Made by a program: the position numbers and the translations under genes. A stretch of 57,144 nucleotides of DNA, from contig BNZQ01000007.1 in NCBI GenBank assembly GCA_026001225.1, positions 1-57,144 of the forward strand. Reading direction: 5' to 3'. Source of the stretch: Clostridia bacterium. GTDB lineage: Bacteria; Bacillota; Clostridia; Christensenellales; DUVY01. The number at the start of each line of letters is the position of its first letter. Position 1 is the first letter of the stretch. Below are positions 8,321-16,641 of the stretch, in pieces. Below the pieces are notes generated by a model, which saw nothing but the letters and a program-made list of their open reading frames with translations, did no database searches and was not told the origin of the DNA.

Positions 8321-8352
8321 CCGCCGACCACTAACCACTGACCACGAAAAAA
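8319..8352 (+). repeat. Heptamer array, TGACCAC type
   Basis: Degenerate 7-bp units (CCGACCA, CTAACCA, CTGACCA) run directly from the cysE stop to just before the next start codon. Only one arm is present, without the inverted partner array. Confidence 0.6.
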
Positions 8353-9294
8353 ATGAACGGTGCGATACAAAATTTCATAGCGGCGGCGACGCCGGGTTGC
8401 GCGGAGGGCGGTCTGCAATTCGTGCTGTTTTTCGTTTTCGCCGTCGTGATCGTTGCGATCCTGGCGGTCGCCAAAAGTAAAAACAAGGGATATGAGAAAA
8501 AGCCGGGCGATCCGTCGGGGCCCGCAACGAAAACGGCGCCGCCGACCTATAGAACGTCCGACTTTGAGGAAATGGCCAAGCGGCGGCAGGAAATAGAGAC
8601 CGAACAGGAAAGGCGGAACAGGGTCGCCGAACTGAAAGCGGAATTGCAGGCTAAATGGGGGAGGACGGGGGCCGAAACATTGACGCAGGTCATCGAGCCG
8701 CCCGCGCCGATCATACGGGAGCAAAAAACCGAATACGGGGAAGAAACCGACGGGGAAACGGAAAAAGAAGTAGCCGAGGAGTACGACGGGGAAGAGACCG
8801 AGGAAGCGTATGACGGCGATGAAGCCGAGGCATATGACGATGAAGCCGACGAAGAGGAAATAGAGGAGGACGACTATGAAAGCGAAACAGAGCGGTTCGC
8901 CGCGAACCAAGAATCCGGCGTTCAACAAGACGGGAGTCAAACCGATGAATCCGCGCCCGCCGCAACGGCAGGTACGCAATCCGTCGATTCGCAGAACCCC
9001 GTAAACGGCGCGTCCGCGCCGTTTAGGGACAGCATAGGCGCGGTCACGTTCGGCTCCGATACCGAGGGCGAAAATATTCGCATCCTGCGCGTCGGCGCAA
9101 TGGAGGCGGGGCGCGTTTTGGCGGTCACGCCGAAGGAGGGCGGATATGTCCGCGTTCGCTTTGCGGTGCAGCCCGCGGGCGGAGACGCGTTTACGTGCGA
9201 GGCAATGTCGCCCGCCGACGCGAGGTTTGTGCCGGGTTCGGCGCATTACGTGGTGATCGATCCCGACGACAAGAGGAAGTGCGCCGTTATATAA
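8353..9294 (+). CDS. Membrane-anchored protein with acidic linker
   Basis: This 313-residue protein is of unknown function. One transmembrane helix lies at about residues 22-40 (FVLFFVFAVVIVAILAVA). Then come a charged, probably coiled region (55-105) and a very acidic, low-complexity linker (about 120-180, almost entirely Glu, Asp, Tyr and Ala). A small C-terminal domain of about 85 residues follows (AVTFGSDTEGENIRILRVGA onward). The helix with following positive residues suggests the bulk is cytosolic. The C-terminal domain is beta-rich by eye but I recognise no family. It lies between cysE and cysS in the same direction. Confidence 0.65.
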   Translation: MNGAIQNFIAAATPGCAEGGLQFVLFFVFAVVIVAILAVAKSKNKGYEKKPGDPSGPATKTAPPTYRTSDFEEMAKRRQEIETEQERRNRVAELKAELQAKWGRTGAETLTQVIEPPAPIIREQKTEYGEETDGETEKEVAEEYDGEETEEAYDGDEAEAYDDEADEEEIEEDDYESETERFAANQESGVQQDGSQTDESAPAATAGTQSVDSQNPVNGASAPFRDSIGAVTFGSDTEGENIRILRVGAMEAGRVLAVTPKEGGYVRVRFAVQPAGGDAFTCEAMSPADARFVPGSAHYVVIDPDDKRKCAVI

Positions 9295-9480
9295 GTGAAA
9301 GATGAAAGAATGAAAGATGAGAAATGATTTAAGTGAAACCTGAAAACTGAAAATTTCGGTCGAGGAATCGTAAAAGAAAATTTGTCGGCGGGTAAGGAAC
9401 GTAGAGCATAATAAAAGTTACTTTTTCGACAGGTCAATAATTTTCACTTTTCACTTTTCAGTTAATGACATCTTTCAATG
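9295..9480 (+). repeat. Family A element, copy A2
   Basis: The left array of GAAAGAT/TGAAAAC-type heptamers runs from 9295 to 9354. The conserved core (TTTCGGTCGAGGAATCGTAA to TTCGACAGGTC) spans about 9355-9434. The inverted array (TTTTCAC/TTTTCAG) spans 9437-9480. It sits between two plus-strand genes in the same orientation as they are transcribed. Confidence 0.85.
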
Positions 9481-9491
9481 AAAGAAAGGAT

Positions 9492-10901
9492 ATGAAGCTT
9501 TACAACACCTTAACACGACAAAAAGAGGAATTTCAGCCTCTCAAAGGCAAGACCGTGAGCATGTATTCCTGCGGGCCCACGGTCTATAATTACGCGCATA
9601 TCGGCAATATGCGCACCTATATCTTTATGGATATATTGCGGCGCGCGTTGAAGCGGAACGGTTATACGTTGAAGGGCGTGATGAATATCACCGACGTGGG
9701 GCATCTGTTAAGCGACGGCGACGAAGGAGAGGACAAATTAAACAAGGCCGCCCGCGAGCAAAAAAAATCGCCGGCGGAAATCGCCGCGTTCTATACGGAG
9801 GCGTTTATGGCCGATATCGAAAAATTGAATATCGGCAAGCCGGAGCTGATCGCGAAAGCCACCGACCATATCGGCGAGATGTTGGAATTCGTCGTCAAGC
9901 TCTGCGAAAAAGGGTACGGGTACGAAACCGCCGACGGGATCTACTTCGATATTTCCCGCTTTCCGGGCTACGGCAAGCTGTCGGGGATCAATTTGGAGGA
10001 ACAGCGGGCGGGCGCGCGCGTCGAGGTCAATCCCCAGAAACGCAATCCGGCCGACTTTGCGCTGTGGAAAAAGGCCGCGCCCGAACACATCATGCGTTGG
10101 GATTCGCCTTGGGGACCGAGTTATCCGGGTTGGCACATCGAATGCTCGGCGATGAGCCGCAAATATTTGGGCCCGCTGTTCGATATCCATACCGGCGGGG
10201 TCGATCATATTCCGATCCACCACGAGAACGAGATCGCCCAAAGCGAGGCCTTAGAGGGTAAAAAGACCGTCAATTTTTGGGTGCACGGCGAATTCATGAT
10301 GGTGGACAACGGCAAAATGAGCAAATCCTTGGGCAACGTGTACACAATTTCCGACCTCGAAGGGATGGGTTATTCCGCGTTGGATTTCCGGTATTTCTGC
10401 CTGAACGCCCATTACCGTAAGAAATTGAATTTCACGTTCGAGGGGTTGACCGGAGCGAAGACCGCGCTTTGCAATCTGCGGACGGCTTTACAGGCGCACA
10501 AAGCCGCGCCCGCCGCCGCGCCCGCGCCCGATTTGAGCGGGTATCAAAAGGACTTTGCCGAAGCCGTCGGCGACGATTTGAATATCCCGTACGCACTCGG
10601 CGTGCTGTGGACGATGGTCAAAGAGGGGAAAAAACACCCCGCCGTGTACGCGGCCGCGTCGGAAATGGATACAGTATTCGGGCTGTCGTTGGATCGGCTG
10701 CCGCCCGCGGAGGAGAAGAAAAGTCGATCCGCCGTCATTCCCGCCGAAATTTTGCGGTTGGCCGAACAGCGGCGGCAAGCCCGGTTGAATAAGGATTACA
10801 AGGCGAGCGACAGTTTGCGCGCGGAAATCGAGGCGGCGGGGTACGCGGTGATCGATAAGCCGGGCAACGAGTATGAGATTCAACCGAAAGCTGAGAAATA
10901 A
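9492..10901 (+). CDS. cysS: Cysteinyl-tRNA synthetase
   Basis: CysS charges tRNA-Cys. The 469-residue class I synthetase has HIGN at 36-39 as its HIGH motif and KMSKS near 275-279. It also has the zinc ligands C27 and those around HIECSAMS and HHENE. ATG 9492 is preceded by GAAAGGA and begins MKLYNTLTRQK, as in relatives; an upstream ATG at 9465 lies in the repeat. The C-terminal anticodon-binding domain is complete, with the usual tail RRQARLNKDYKASDSLR. The last codons overlap the left arm of repeat A3. Confidence 0.97.
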   Translation: MKLYNTLTRQKEEFQPLKGKTVSMYSCGPTVYNYAHIGNMRTYIFMDILRRALKRNGYTLKGVMNITDVGHLLSDGDEGEDKLNKAAREQKKSPAEIAAFYTEAFMADIEKLNIGKPELIAKATDHIGEMLEFVVKLCEKGYGYETADGIYFDISRFPGYGKLSGINLEEQRAGARVEVNPQKRNPADFALWKKAAPEHIMRWDSPWGPSYPGWHIECSAMSRKYLGPLFDIHTGGVDHIPIHHENEIAQSEALEGKKTVNFWVHGEFMMVDNGKMSKSLGNVYTISDLEGMGYSALDFRYFCLNAHYRKKLNFTFEGLTGAKTALCNLRTALQAHKAAPAAAPAPDLSGYQKDFAEAVGDDLNIPYALGVLWTMVKEGKKHPAVYAAASEMDTVFGLSLDRLPPAEEKKSRSAVIPAEILRLAEQRRQARLNKDYKASDSLRAEIEAAGYAVIDKPGNEYEIQPKAEK

Positions 10902-11021
10902 CTGAAAAGTGAAAACTTCGGTCGAGGAATCGTAAAAGAAAGGTTGTCGGCGGGTAAGGAACTTACAGCATAATAAAGGTTACTTCTTCGACAGATCCGA
11001 AATTTTCAGTTTTCACTTAAA
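10895..11021 (+). repeat. Family A element, copy A3
   Basis: This is a shorter copy. The left heptamers overlap the cysS stop codon, the core TTCGGTCGAGGAATCGTAA runs to TTCGACAGATCC, and the right inverted heptamers end at about 11021. It has the same orientation as the flanking genes. Confidence 0.82.
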
Positions 11022-11059
11022 ACGATAAACTGCTTCTAAAAAGGTAAGAAACGAAAAAA

Positions 11060-12697
11060 ATGGCAGATTTCTTTGACCCGGTAAACCTATGGCTGAACTT
11101 TGATCCCGCATTGACCGACGCAGACCTCAATATCCTGTCGGAGTACGAGCGGGACGGGATTCAATATAGGGAATTCTTTTTCAGCCCGTTCCCGACGGCG
11201 GTGCCGGGCGTCGCCCCGACGCGCGCGTTCGGGATTTTTGCGCGGAGCGCGGCGGACGCGGGGAAAACGCTGACGCCGGTCTTTTTGCCGGGCGACGCGG
11301 ATACCGGCATCGACCGCGAATGGCTCGCGGCGTTTTGCCGTAAAGGATACGCCGCGCTGACCGTCGATTTGCGCGGCTCCGGCGAGGGCGCGGCCCGCGG
11401 CGCAACCTTTTACGCCGCCGCCGACGCCGCCGCCAATTACGCGCTGATCGACGACCTATACACGACAGGCGTCGTTAAAAAATCCTGCTGGTATATTTGG
11501 AGCGCGCTCTGTATGCGTACCCTGAGCTTGGCCGAAACGTTCCCCGATCTGCGGCCGCGCCCTCTTTTGGCGGCCAAAGGCATCGCCGCGTCGGTCGGCA
11601 TGATTCTCGCGGCGGTCGATAAACGGCTTGCGGGCGCGGCTCTTTTATTCTGCAACGAACCGCAAACCTATGCGGGCGACGACGGCGCAAAGCGTTTTGC
11701 TGGCATTTTCTCGGCGATCGCCAATGCGCCGCTCGTCAAATGCCCCGTGCTTTTTATGGGCGCGACCAACGACGACCGTTTCAGCTTTGCGAACTTTTAC
11801 GAGATTTTCGCCCGTATACCGCCGGAAACCAACAGTGTCATGTCGATGTCGGCGGGGCTTTGCCGCGAGGTCGGCTTTGCGGAATCCACCGACCTCGATC
11901 TGTTTTTCGAAGCGGCCGCGGCGGACGATCTGCGGCTGTCCAAGCCCACGATTCACTTTACGGTCAGCGAAAATAAATTGTACTTTTCGATCAAGCCCTG
12001 CGCCGCTTTGCCCGTCAAGCATTGCATTTTGTACTGCGCTTACGGCGGCGAGGCTCGCGACCGCAACTGGGAGCGCAAGGAAGCGTTCGCGGGCGCAGAC
12101 GGGGAGTTTATCACCGCCGTGGACAGCTTCGATATCCCCGACCCGATTTATATTTACGGCGCGGTGCACTATGAATTCGGTCTGTCCCTGTGCACGCGCG
12201 TGATCAAAAAAACCGCCGCCGAATTGAACGCTCCCTGCAAACCGCTGGTGCACAGTCATTTGCTGTACGCGCCGGGGGGCGGGCGGGACAGCTTCACGAC
12301 CGTGGACAACGGCTGCCTGATTCACCGCAAGGAAAACGTCGAGCTTGCGCGCGGCCCCCTTGGGATCGAGGGCGCGCGGGCCGGTATCGGAAAGCTCGCG
12401 ACGTTCAAGCCCGGCGATCCGCGCTTTTCGCCTCTGCTCGCCGGTTCCGCGATCCAAATCAACGTCTATTCGCCCGCCGCCGGAACCTTTGTCGTGGTCT
12501 TGAAGGACGGCAAGGACGTTCGATATTATTCCAAGGAAACGCCCCTTTGCGGCGGCGAGATTTGGCAAAAAATCGTTCTCGACCCGTCCGCGTTTAAAAC
12601 GTCGGAAAAGGTCGCGCTGGTCGATTTCTCGGACATCAAGCTGCTGTATTTCGAGAGGCCGGCGGATATTTTGGTCAGCAGTATACTGTGGACGTGA
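11060..12697 (+). CDS. Alpha/beta-hydrolase-like protein, nucleophile unclear
   Basis: This 545-residue protein has a front half resembling the acetyl-xylan-esterase/dienelactone type of alpha/beta hydrolase. A strand with FLPGDADTG, then YAALTVDLRGSGEG, a DKRLAGAALLFCNEPQ segment and CPVLFMGATNDDRFSFAN (acidic residue loop) are all recognisable. The expected G-x-S-x-G elbow is absent. The corresponding stretch reads AAKGIAASVGM, offering at best A-A-S-V-G, so catalysis is doubtful. The C-terminal half (about 310-545) is beta-rich and of unknown family. No signal peptide is seen, so it is probably cytosolic. It lies between cysS and lepB. Confidence 0.65.
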   Translation: MADFFDPVNLWLNFDPALTDADLNILSEYERDGIQYREFFFSPFPTAVPGVAPTRAFGIFARSAADAGKTLTPVFLPGDADTGIDREWLAAFCRKGYAALTVDLRGSGEGAARGATFYAAADAAANYALIDDLYTTGVVKKSCWYIWSALCMRTLSLAETFPDLRPRPLLAAKGIAASVGMILAAVDKRLAGAALLFCNEPQTYAGDDGAKRFAGIFSAIANAPLVKCPVLFMGATNDDRFSFANFYEIFARIPPETNSVMSMSAGLCREVGFAESTDLDLFFEAAAADDLRLSKPTIHFTVSENKLYFSIKPCAALPVKHCILYCAYGGEARDRNWERKEAFAGADGEFITAVDSFDIPDPIYIYGAVHYEFGLSLCTRVIKKTAAELNAPCKPLVHSHLLYAPGGGRDSFTTVDNGCLIHRKENVELARGPLGIEGARAGIGKLATFKPGDPRFSPLLAGSAIQINVYSPAAGTFVVVLKDGKDVRYYSKETPLCGGEIWQKIVLDPSAFKTSEKVALVDFSDIKLLYFERPADILVSSILWT

Positions 12698-12699
12698 GG

Positions 12700-12852
12700 A
12701 GCGGTCAGCGGTTAGTTTAAGAGGTTGAGATTCTTCACGTCAAACAGAATGACACAAAACGCGAAGCCGCTTATTATCGGAGCGAAGCGATCCGACACTG
12801 ACCACTGATCACTAACCATTGATCACCGACCGCTAACCGCTGACCACTATAA
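12700..12852 (+). repeat. TGACCAC-type heptamer element with inverted arms
   Basis: Left units (GCGGTCA, GCGGTTA) begin just after the hydrolase stop. Inverted units (TGACCAC, TGATCAC, TAACCAT, TAACCGC) fill 12794-12848. Between them is a segment with GAGATTCTTCACGTC and AGAATGACAC, which also occurs near 20847, and a hairpin around GGAGCGAAGCGATCC. The arms can pair. Confidence 0.75.
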
Positions 12853-12855
12853 AAG

Positions 12856-13515
12856 ATGCAACCGGACTATTTGGAAAATACCTATATAAAACGCCGCGAG
12901 GAGCTGTTCTCGCTGATCCAAATCGCGTTGGTGATCGCTATCGCGGTGATTTTTGCTTCGCTGTTTCAAAGCGATATCAGCTCGCCGCGCGGCATATCGG
13001 GCGCGTCGATGCAGCCGACCTTTAACAATTACGCGGACTACACGAATTGGGGCGAGGTGCGCGACGGCGCGTATATCACACGTTTATCTCCGATCCGGCG
13101 CGGCGATATCGTCGTGCTCAAAGTGGCGGGAAAAAATGAGTCGTATATCAAACGCGTGATCGGTCTCGGCGGCGATGAGATCATGTTCGTGGAAACGGTC
13201 GTAGAAGGCCGGACATACGCGCGGGTAGCCGTCAACGGGGAGCTTCTGCAAGAGGATTATCTCGGCCAAGCTTACCGCGAGCATGACTACGGCTTCGATA
13301 TCAATAAGACGCCGTCCACGGGCGAGCCGATCGCCGTTCCGCCCCAATGCTATTATGTTTTAGGCGACAACCGCGACAACAGCTCCGACAGCCGCATCCT
13401 CGGCGCGATTTCCGCCTCCGACGTCGAGGGCAAGGTTTATATGAAGGTGACGCCGGAGCAGAGCTTTTGGGACGGGCTGCGGAGGTTGGTGTTTGAGCAT
13501 AATAACGGCATGTAG
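12856..13515 (+). CDS. lepB: Type I signal peptidase
   Basis: This enzyme removes Sec signal peptides on the outer face of the membrane. The 219-residue protein has one N-terminal membrane anchor (about 18-37). The catalytic Ser is S51 in SGASMQPT and the general-base Lys is K99 in YIKRVIGLGGD. The conserved box E motif YVLGDNRDNSSDSR is intact. The insert between the Ser and Lys boxes (NNYADYTNWGEVRDGAYITR) is longer than usual. It stands alone between repeat elements. The carbohydrate locus in this window encodes many secreted proteins it could serve. Confidence 0.95.
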   Translation: MQPDYLENTYIKRREELFSLIQIALVIAIAVIFASLFQSDISSPRGISGASMQPTFNNYADYTNWGEVRDGAYITRLSPIRRGDIVVLKVAGKNESYIKRVIGLGGDEIMFVETVVEGRTYARVAVNGELLQEDYLGQAYREHDYGFDINKTPSTGEPIAVPPQCYYVLGDNRDNSSDSRILGAISASDVEGKVYMKVTPEQSFWDGLRRLVFEHNNGM

Positions 13516-13529
13516 GAAAGTAAAAGGTA

Positions 13530-13676
13530 GAAATTAAACTGAAAACTTAAACAAGTGAAAATTTCGGTCGAATAGCCGTAAAAGAAAGGTTGTCGGCGGG
13601 TAAGGAGCTTATAGCATAATAAAAGCCGCTTCTTCGACAGATCAATAATTTTCACTTTTCACTTTTCACTTTTAAA
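13530..13676 (+). repeat. Family A element, copy A4
   Basis: The left array has AACTGAAAACTTAAACAAGTG-type units, and the core is TTTCGGTCGAATAGCCGTAA to TTCGACAGATC. The right array carries three near-perfect TTTTCAC units (13649-13676). It ends 20 bases before the first degV gene. Confidence 0.85.
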
Positions 13677-13695
13677 AAAGGAGTGTAACGATATA

Positions 13696-14541
13696 ATGGC
13701 AAAGATTGTAATTACGGGCGACTCGGCCTGGGACATGCCCAAGGAATTATTGGGCGAGGATTTGATCGCGATCCCGATGACCGTCGTTTTGGGCGACAAG
13801 GATTATTTGGACGGGGTAAACCTGACCAACGACGATATCTACGCGTATGCGGAAAAGACCGGTAGAACGCCGAAGACCGCCGCCACGCCGCCCGCTCTGT
13901 ATGAGGAAATCTTTGAAAAGCAGTTGGCCGCGGGCGCGGACGGGATCGTCCATATCGCGCTGTCCTCGGGCATTTCCGCCTGCTGCAACAACGCCAAGGA
14001 AGCCGCCAAAAGGTTTAAAAACGTGCATGTCGTGGACACGCTGTCGCTGTCGTCCGGCGTGTCGCTGGCCGCGCTGTATACCAAGGATTTATTGATCGCG
14101 GGGGCGGGCGCGGCCGAAGCCGCCGCCGAGACGGAGGCCCGCTTGTCCAAAATCCAATGCTCGTTCGTGATCGATAAATTGGAATTTCTGCATAAAGGCG
14201 GTCGGTGTTCGGGCTTGGCGCGGTTCATGTCCACGGTTTTGCGGATCAAGCCCACCATTCTGATGAACGGCGGCATGACCGTCGGTAAAAAATACATGGG
14301 GCTCAATTTCAAGACCGCGGTATCTCAATACGTGGACGACACATTCGCGCGTTGCCCGGAGCCCGATTTGCGGCGCGTATTTATCACCTATTCGACCGTC
14401 GCGCCCGACATGATCGAGACGGTACGGGAAAAGGTCACCGCCCGATTCAAGTTCGAGGAGGTCTATATCAATCCCGCGGGCTCGACGATCGTTTCGCATT
14501 GCGGAAAGAATACGCTGGGCGTGCTGTTCTTTAATCAGTGA
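13696..14541 (+). CDS. DegV family fatty-acid-binding protein, copy 1
   Basis: This 281-residue DegV-fold protein belongs to the family that binds one fatty acid and, in Firmicutes, can present it to fatty acid kinase. The N-terminal motif is GDSAWDMP, a variant of the common TDS-x-D-LP. Also present are NDDIYAYAEKTGRTPKTAATPP, HIALSSGISA, and LEFLHKGGRCSG (family LKGGR). It ends with SHCGKNTLGVLFF. AAGGAG lies about 12 bases before the ATG. It is adjacent to a closely similar paralogue at 14677, clearly a tandem duplication. Confidence 0.93.
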   Translation: MAKIVITGDSAWDMPKELLGEDLIAIPMTVVLGDKDYLDGVNLTNDDIYAYAEKTGRTPKTAATPPALYEEIFEKQLAAGADGIVHIALSSGISACCNNAKEAAKRFKNVHVVDTLSLSSGVSLAALYTKDLLIAGAGAAEAAAETEARLSKIQCSFVIDKLEFLHKGGRCSGLARFMSTVLRIKPTILMNGGMTVGKKYMGLNFKTAVSQYVDDTFARCPEPDLRRVFITYSTVAPDMIETVREKVTARFKFEEVYINPAGSTIVSHCGKNTLGVLFFNQ

Positions 14542-14645
14542 TAAGTGAGTTGAAAACTGAAAATTGAGAACTGAAAATTGCGGTCGAATAACCGTAAAGA
14601 CGGCTTTGTCGGCGGACAAGGAACGTATACCTGAATATCGCATTT
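14541..14645 (+). repeat. Family A element, truncated copy A5
   Basis: The left heptamers (GTTGAAAACTGAAAATTGAG) and the first half of the core (GCGGTCGAATAACCGTAAAG to GGCGGACAAGGAACGTATA) are present. The second half and the right array are missing or degenerate. It lies between the two degV genes. Confidence 0.75.
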
Positions 14646-14676
14646 ATATAGTATTGATTACGCGAAAGGAGTAACA

Positions 14677-15516
14677 GTGACAAAAATAAAAATCACCGGC
14701 GATTCCGCTTGGGATATGCCCCTTGAATGCCAAGGGGATTTTGTCACGACGCCGCTTTCCGTCATTTTGGACGACAAGGAATATCTCGACGGCGTGAACG
14801 TGACCAACGATGATATTTTCGCCTATTATAAGCGAACCAAAAGGACGCCCAAAACCGCCGCGATTCCGCCCGCGTATTACGAGGAGGTTTTCCGGCGGGA
14901 ACTGCAAACGGCCGACGGAATCGTCCACATCTCGCTGTCCTCGCACCTTTCCGCGTGTCACGGCAACGCAAAGCTCGCCGCGGCCTGTTTTCAGAACGTA
15001 CATATCGTGGACGGCCTCTCGCTGTCGTCGGGTTTGGCCGCCCTCGGACTGTACGCTTATGATTTAGCGGAAGCAGGTTTATCCGCCGCCGAAATCGCCG
15101 CGGGGGTCGAGGCGGCGCGGAGCAGGGTACAATGCTCGTTCGTGGTCAACGAGCTGGAATTTTTGCATAAAGGCGGTCGGTGTTCGGGGTTGGCGCGGTT
15201 TGCCGCTTCCCTTTTAAAAATCCGTCCGACGATTTTGATGAACGGTTCTATGTCGGTTGGGAAGAAGTACGCGGGCGGCGCGTTCAAGACCGCCGTTGCC
15301 AGGTTCACGGACGACGTTTTCGCCCGTCACCCCGATCCCGACTTAAAGCGGTTGTTTATCACCTATTCGACCGCCGCGCCCGACGTCGTGGAAACGGTGC
15401 GGGAAAGGATCGCGAAGAAATTCACCTTCGAGCATGTGTACATAGGACACACCGGTTGCACGATCACCTCGCATTGCGGCGAAAACACGCTGGGCATCGG
15501 GTTTTTGGATCGGTAA
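14677..15516 (+). CDS. DegV family fatty-acid-binding protein, copy 2
   Basis: This 279-residue paralogue of the preceding gene shares the GDSAWDMP start, LEFLHKGGRCSGLARF and the SHCGENTLGIGFL end. It starts at GTG 14677, six bases after AAAGGAG. The many synonymous and conservative differences show that the duplication is not recent, and both copies keep the ligand-pocket motifs. Paralogous DegV proteins commonly bind fatty acids of different chain type, so specialisation is plausible. Confidence 0.93.
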   Translation: MTKIKITGDSAWDMPLECQGDFVTTPLSVILDDKEYLDGVNVTNDDIFAYYKRTKRTPKTAAIPPAYYEEVFRRELQTADGIVHISLSSHLSACHGNAKLAAACFQNVHIVDGLSLSSGLAALGLYAYDLAEAGLSAAEIAAGVEAARSRVQCSFVVNELEFLHKGGRCSGLARFAASLLKIRPTILMNGSMSVGKKYAGGAFKTAVARFTDDVFARHPDPDLKRLFITYSTAAPDVVETVRERIAKKFTFEHVYIGHTGCTITSHCGENTLGIGFLDR

Positions 15517-15672
15517 CGGGGCGGCTTGCTTTGAAAAGATTTACGACGGCTTCGTTTTTTGCAAAGCCTTATAAAAGACAACGGGGGCGATCAAGGTGTT
15601 AATGAATAAGAATATTTTAAGGCGCTTGACGAGATTAAGCGGCAAATTCGCTCCGCCCAATACAGAGCGGTT

Positions 15673-16614
15673 TTGGGCGTTAACAGGGAACAGATTTTGC
15701 TTTATCACAACGTCGGCAAAATGATTTTGAAAAATAGCGCTTGGGGTAATAAGTATATCGACAACCTTGCGAGGGATATAAAATCGGAGTTTCCGAACGC
15801 AAGGGGCTATTCGGTGCGAAACCTTAAATATATGAAAAAGTTTGCCGAAACGATAACCGATCCTCAAATTGTGCAGAGGGTGTCTGCACAATTTAGTTGG
15901 TCGCATAATACTCTGCTTTTGGACAAGACAAACACCCTTGCGGAGTATATGTGGTATGCGGATAAAATTATACAGGACGGCTTATCCCTCTCGGTTTTAG
16001 AAAATCGAATTGGCATGAAAAATTACGAGCGTCAAGCCTTGCCGGAAAAGACTGCTAACTATGAACGCTTACTTACCGCTACGCAGCAAGAGAAAGCGAT
16101 TGAAACGCTGAAAAGTCCTTATGTGTTTGACTTTATTGAACGCCGCGACGAAATAATAGAGCGGGAAATTGAAAACGAGCTCGTGGCGAATATCGCAAAA
16201 ACTCTATTGGAACTCGGTAACGGTTTTTCTTTCGTGGGGAATCAATATCACCTTGTCGTAAGCGATACCGATTACTATATCGACCTTTTATTTTATCATT
16301 TGAAATTAAGGTGTTATGTAGTAATCGAATTAAAAAACACGAAATTCAAGCCGGAATATGCCGGTAAACTTAATTTTTATCTTTCCGCCGTTGACGATAT
16401 CCTGAAACACAAGGACGATAATCCGACAATCGGGATTATGCTTTGCCAAGAAAAGGATAAGCTAACAGCCGAATACGCGCTTAAAGATATAAACAAACCG
16501 ATAGGTATAAGCGAATACAAGCTATCCGATTTTGTGCCGAAAGAATTTGCCGACGCCTTGCCGTCCGCAGACGATATCGAAAAACGCATTAAAGACAAAT
16601 ACGATATTCAGTAA
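15673..16614 (+). CDS. DUF1016 (YhcG-like) PD-(D/E)XK nuclease protein
   Basis: This 313-residue DUF1016 protein belongs to a family usually found in mobile and defence-related DNA. The N-terminal helical domain includes NREQILLYHNVGKMI. The C-terminal nuclease core has YYIDLLFYHLKLRCYVVIELK, providing the D and E-x-K of the PD-(D/E)XK site. TTG 15673 is only the first start in this frame. The family's usual N-terminus (EYFKALDEIKRQIRSAQYRAV) is readable from 15610 but has no in-frame start. ATG 15602 would supply it if one base were restored near 15610. The gene is therefore probably frameshifted at its 5' end. Confidence 0.85.
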   Translation: MGVNREQILLYHNVGKMILKNSAWGNKYIDNLARDIKSEFPNARGYSVRNLKYMKKFAETITDPQIVQRVSAQFSWSHNTLLLDKTNTLAEYMWYADKIIQDGLSLSVLENRIGMKNYERQALPEKTANYERLLTATQQEKAIETLKSPYVFDFIERRDEIIEREIENELVANIAKTLLELGNGFSFVGNQYHLVVSDTDYYIDLLFYHLKLRCYVVIELKNTKFKPEYAGKLNFYLSAVDDILKHKDDNPTIGIMLCQEKDKLTAEYALKDINKPIGISEYKLSDFVPKEFADALPSADDIEKRIKDKYDIQ

Positions 16615-16641
16615 AGGGGAAAAGGCATAAGCGGGGGAATT

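Noticed and set aside
8317..9246. Minus-strand open frame of 309 codons opposite the acidic-linker protein
   Set aside because: Its Phe/Leu/Arg-rich middle is the complement of the Glu/Asp repeat; no start signal is seen.
11645..12568. Minus-strand open frame of 307 codons opposite the hydrolase-like gene
   Set aside because: It has no ribosome site and Arg/Gly-rich shadow composition; the plus-strand frame has recognisable domain sequence.
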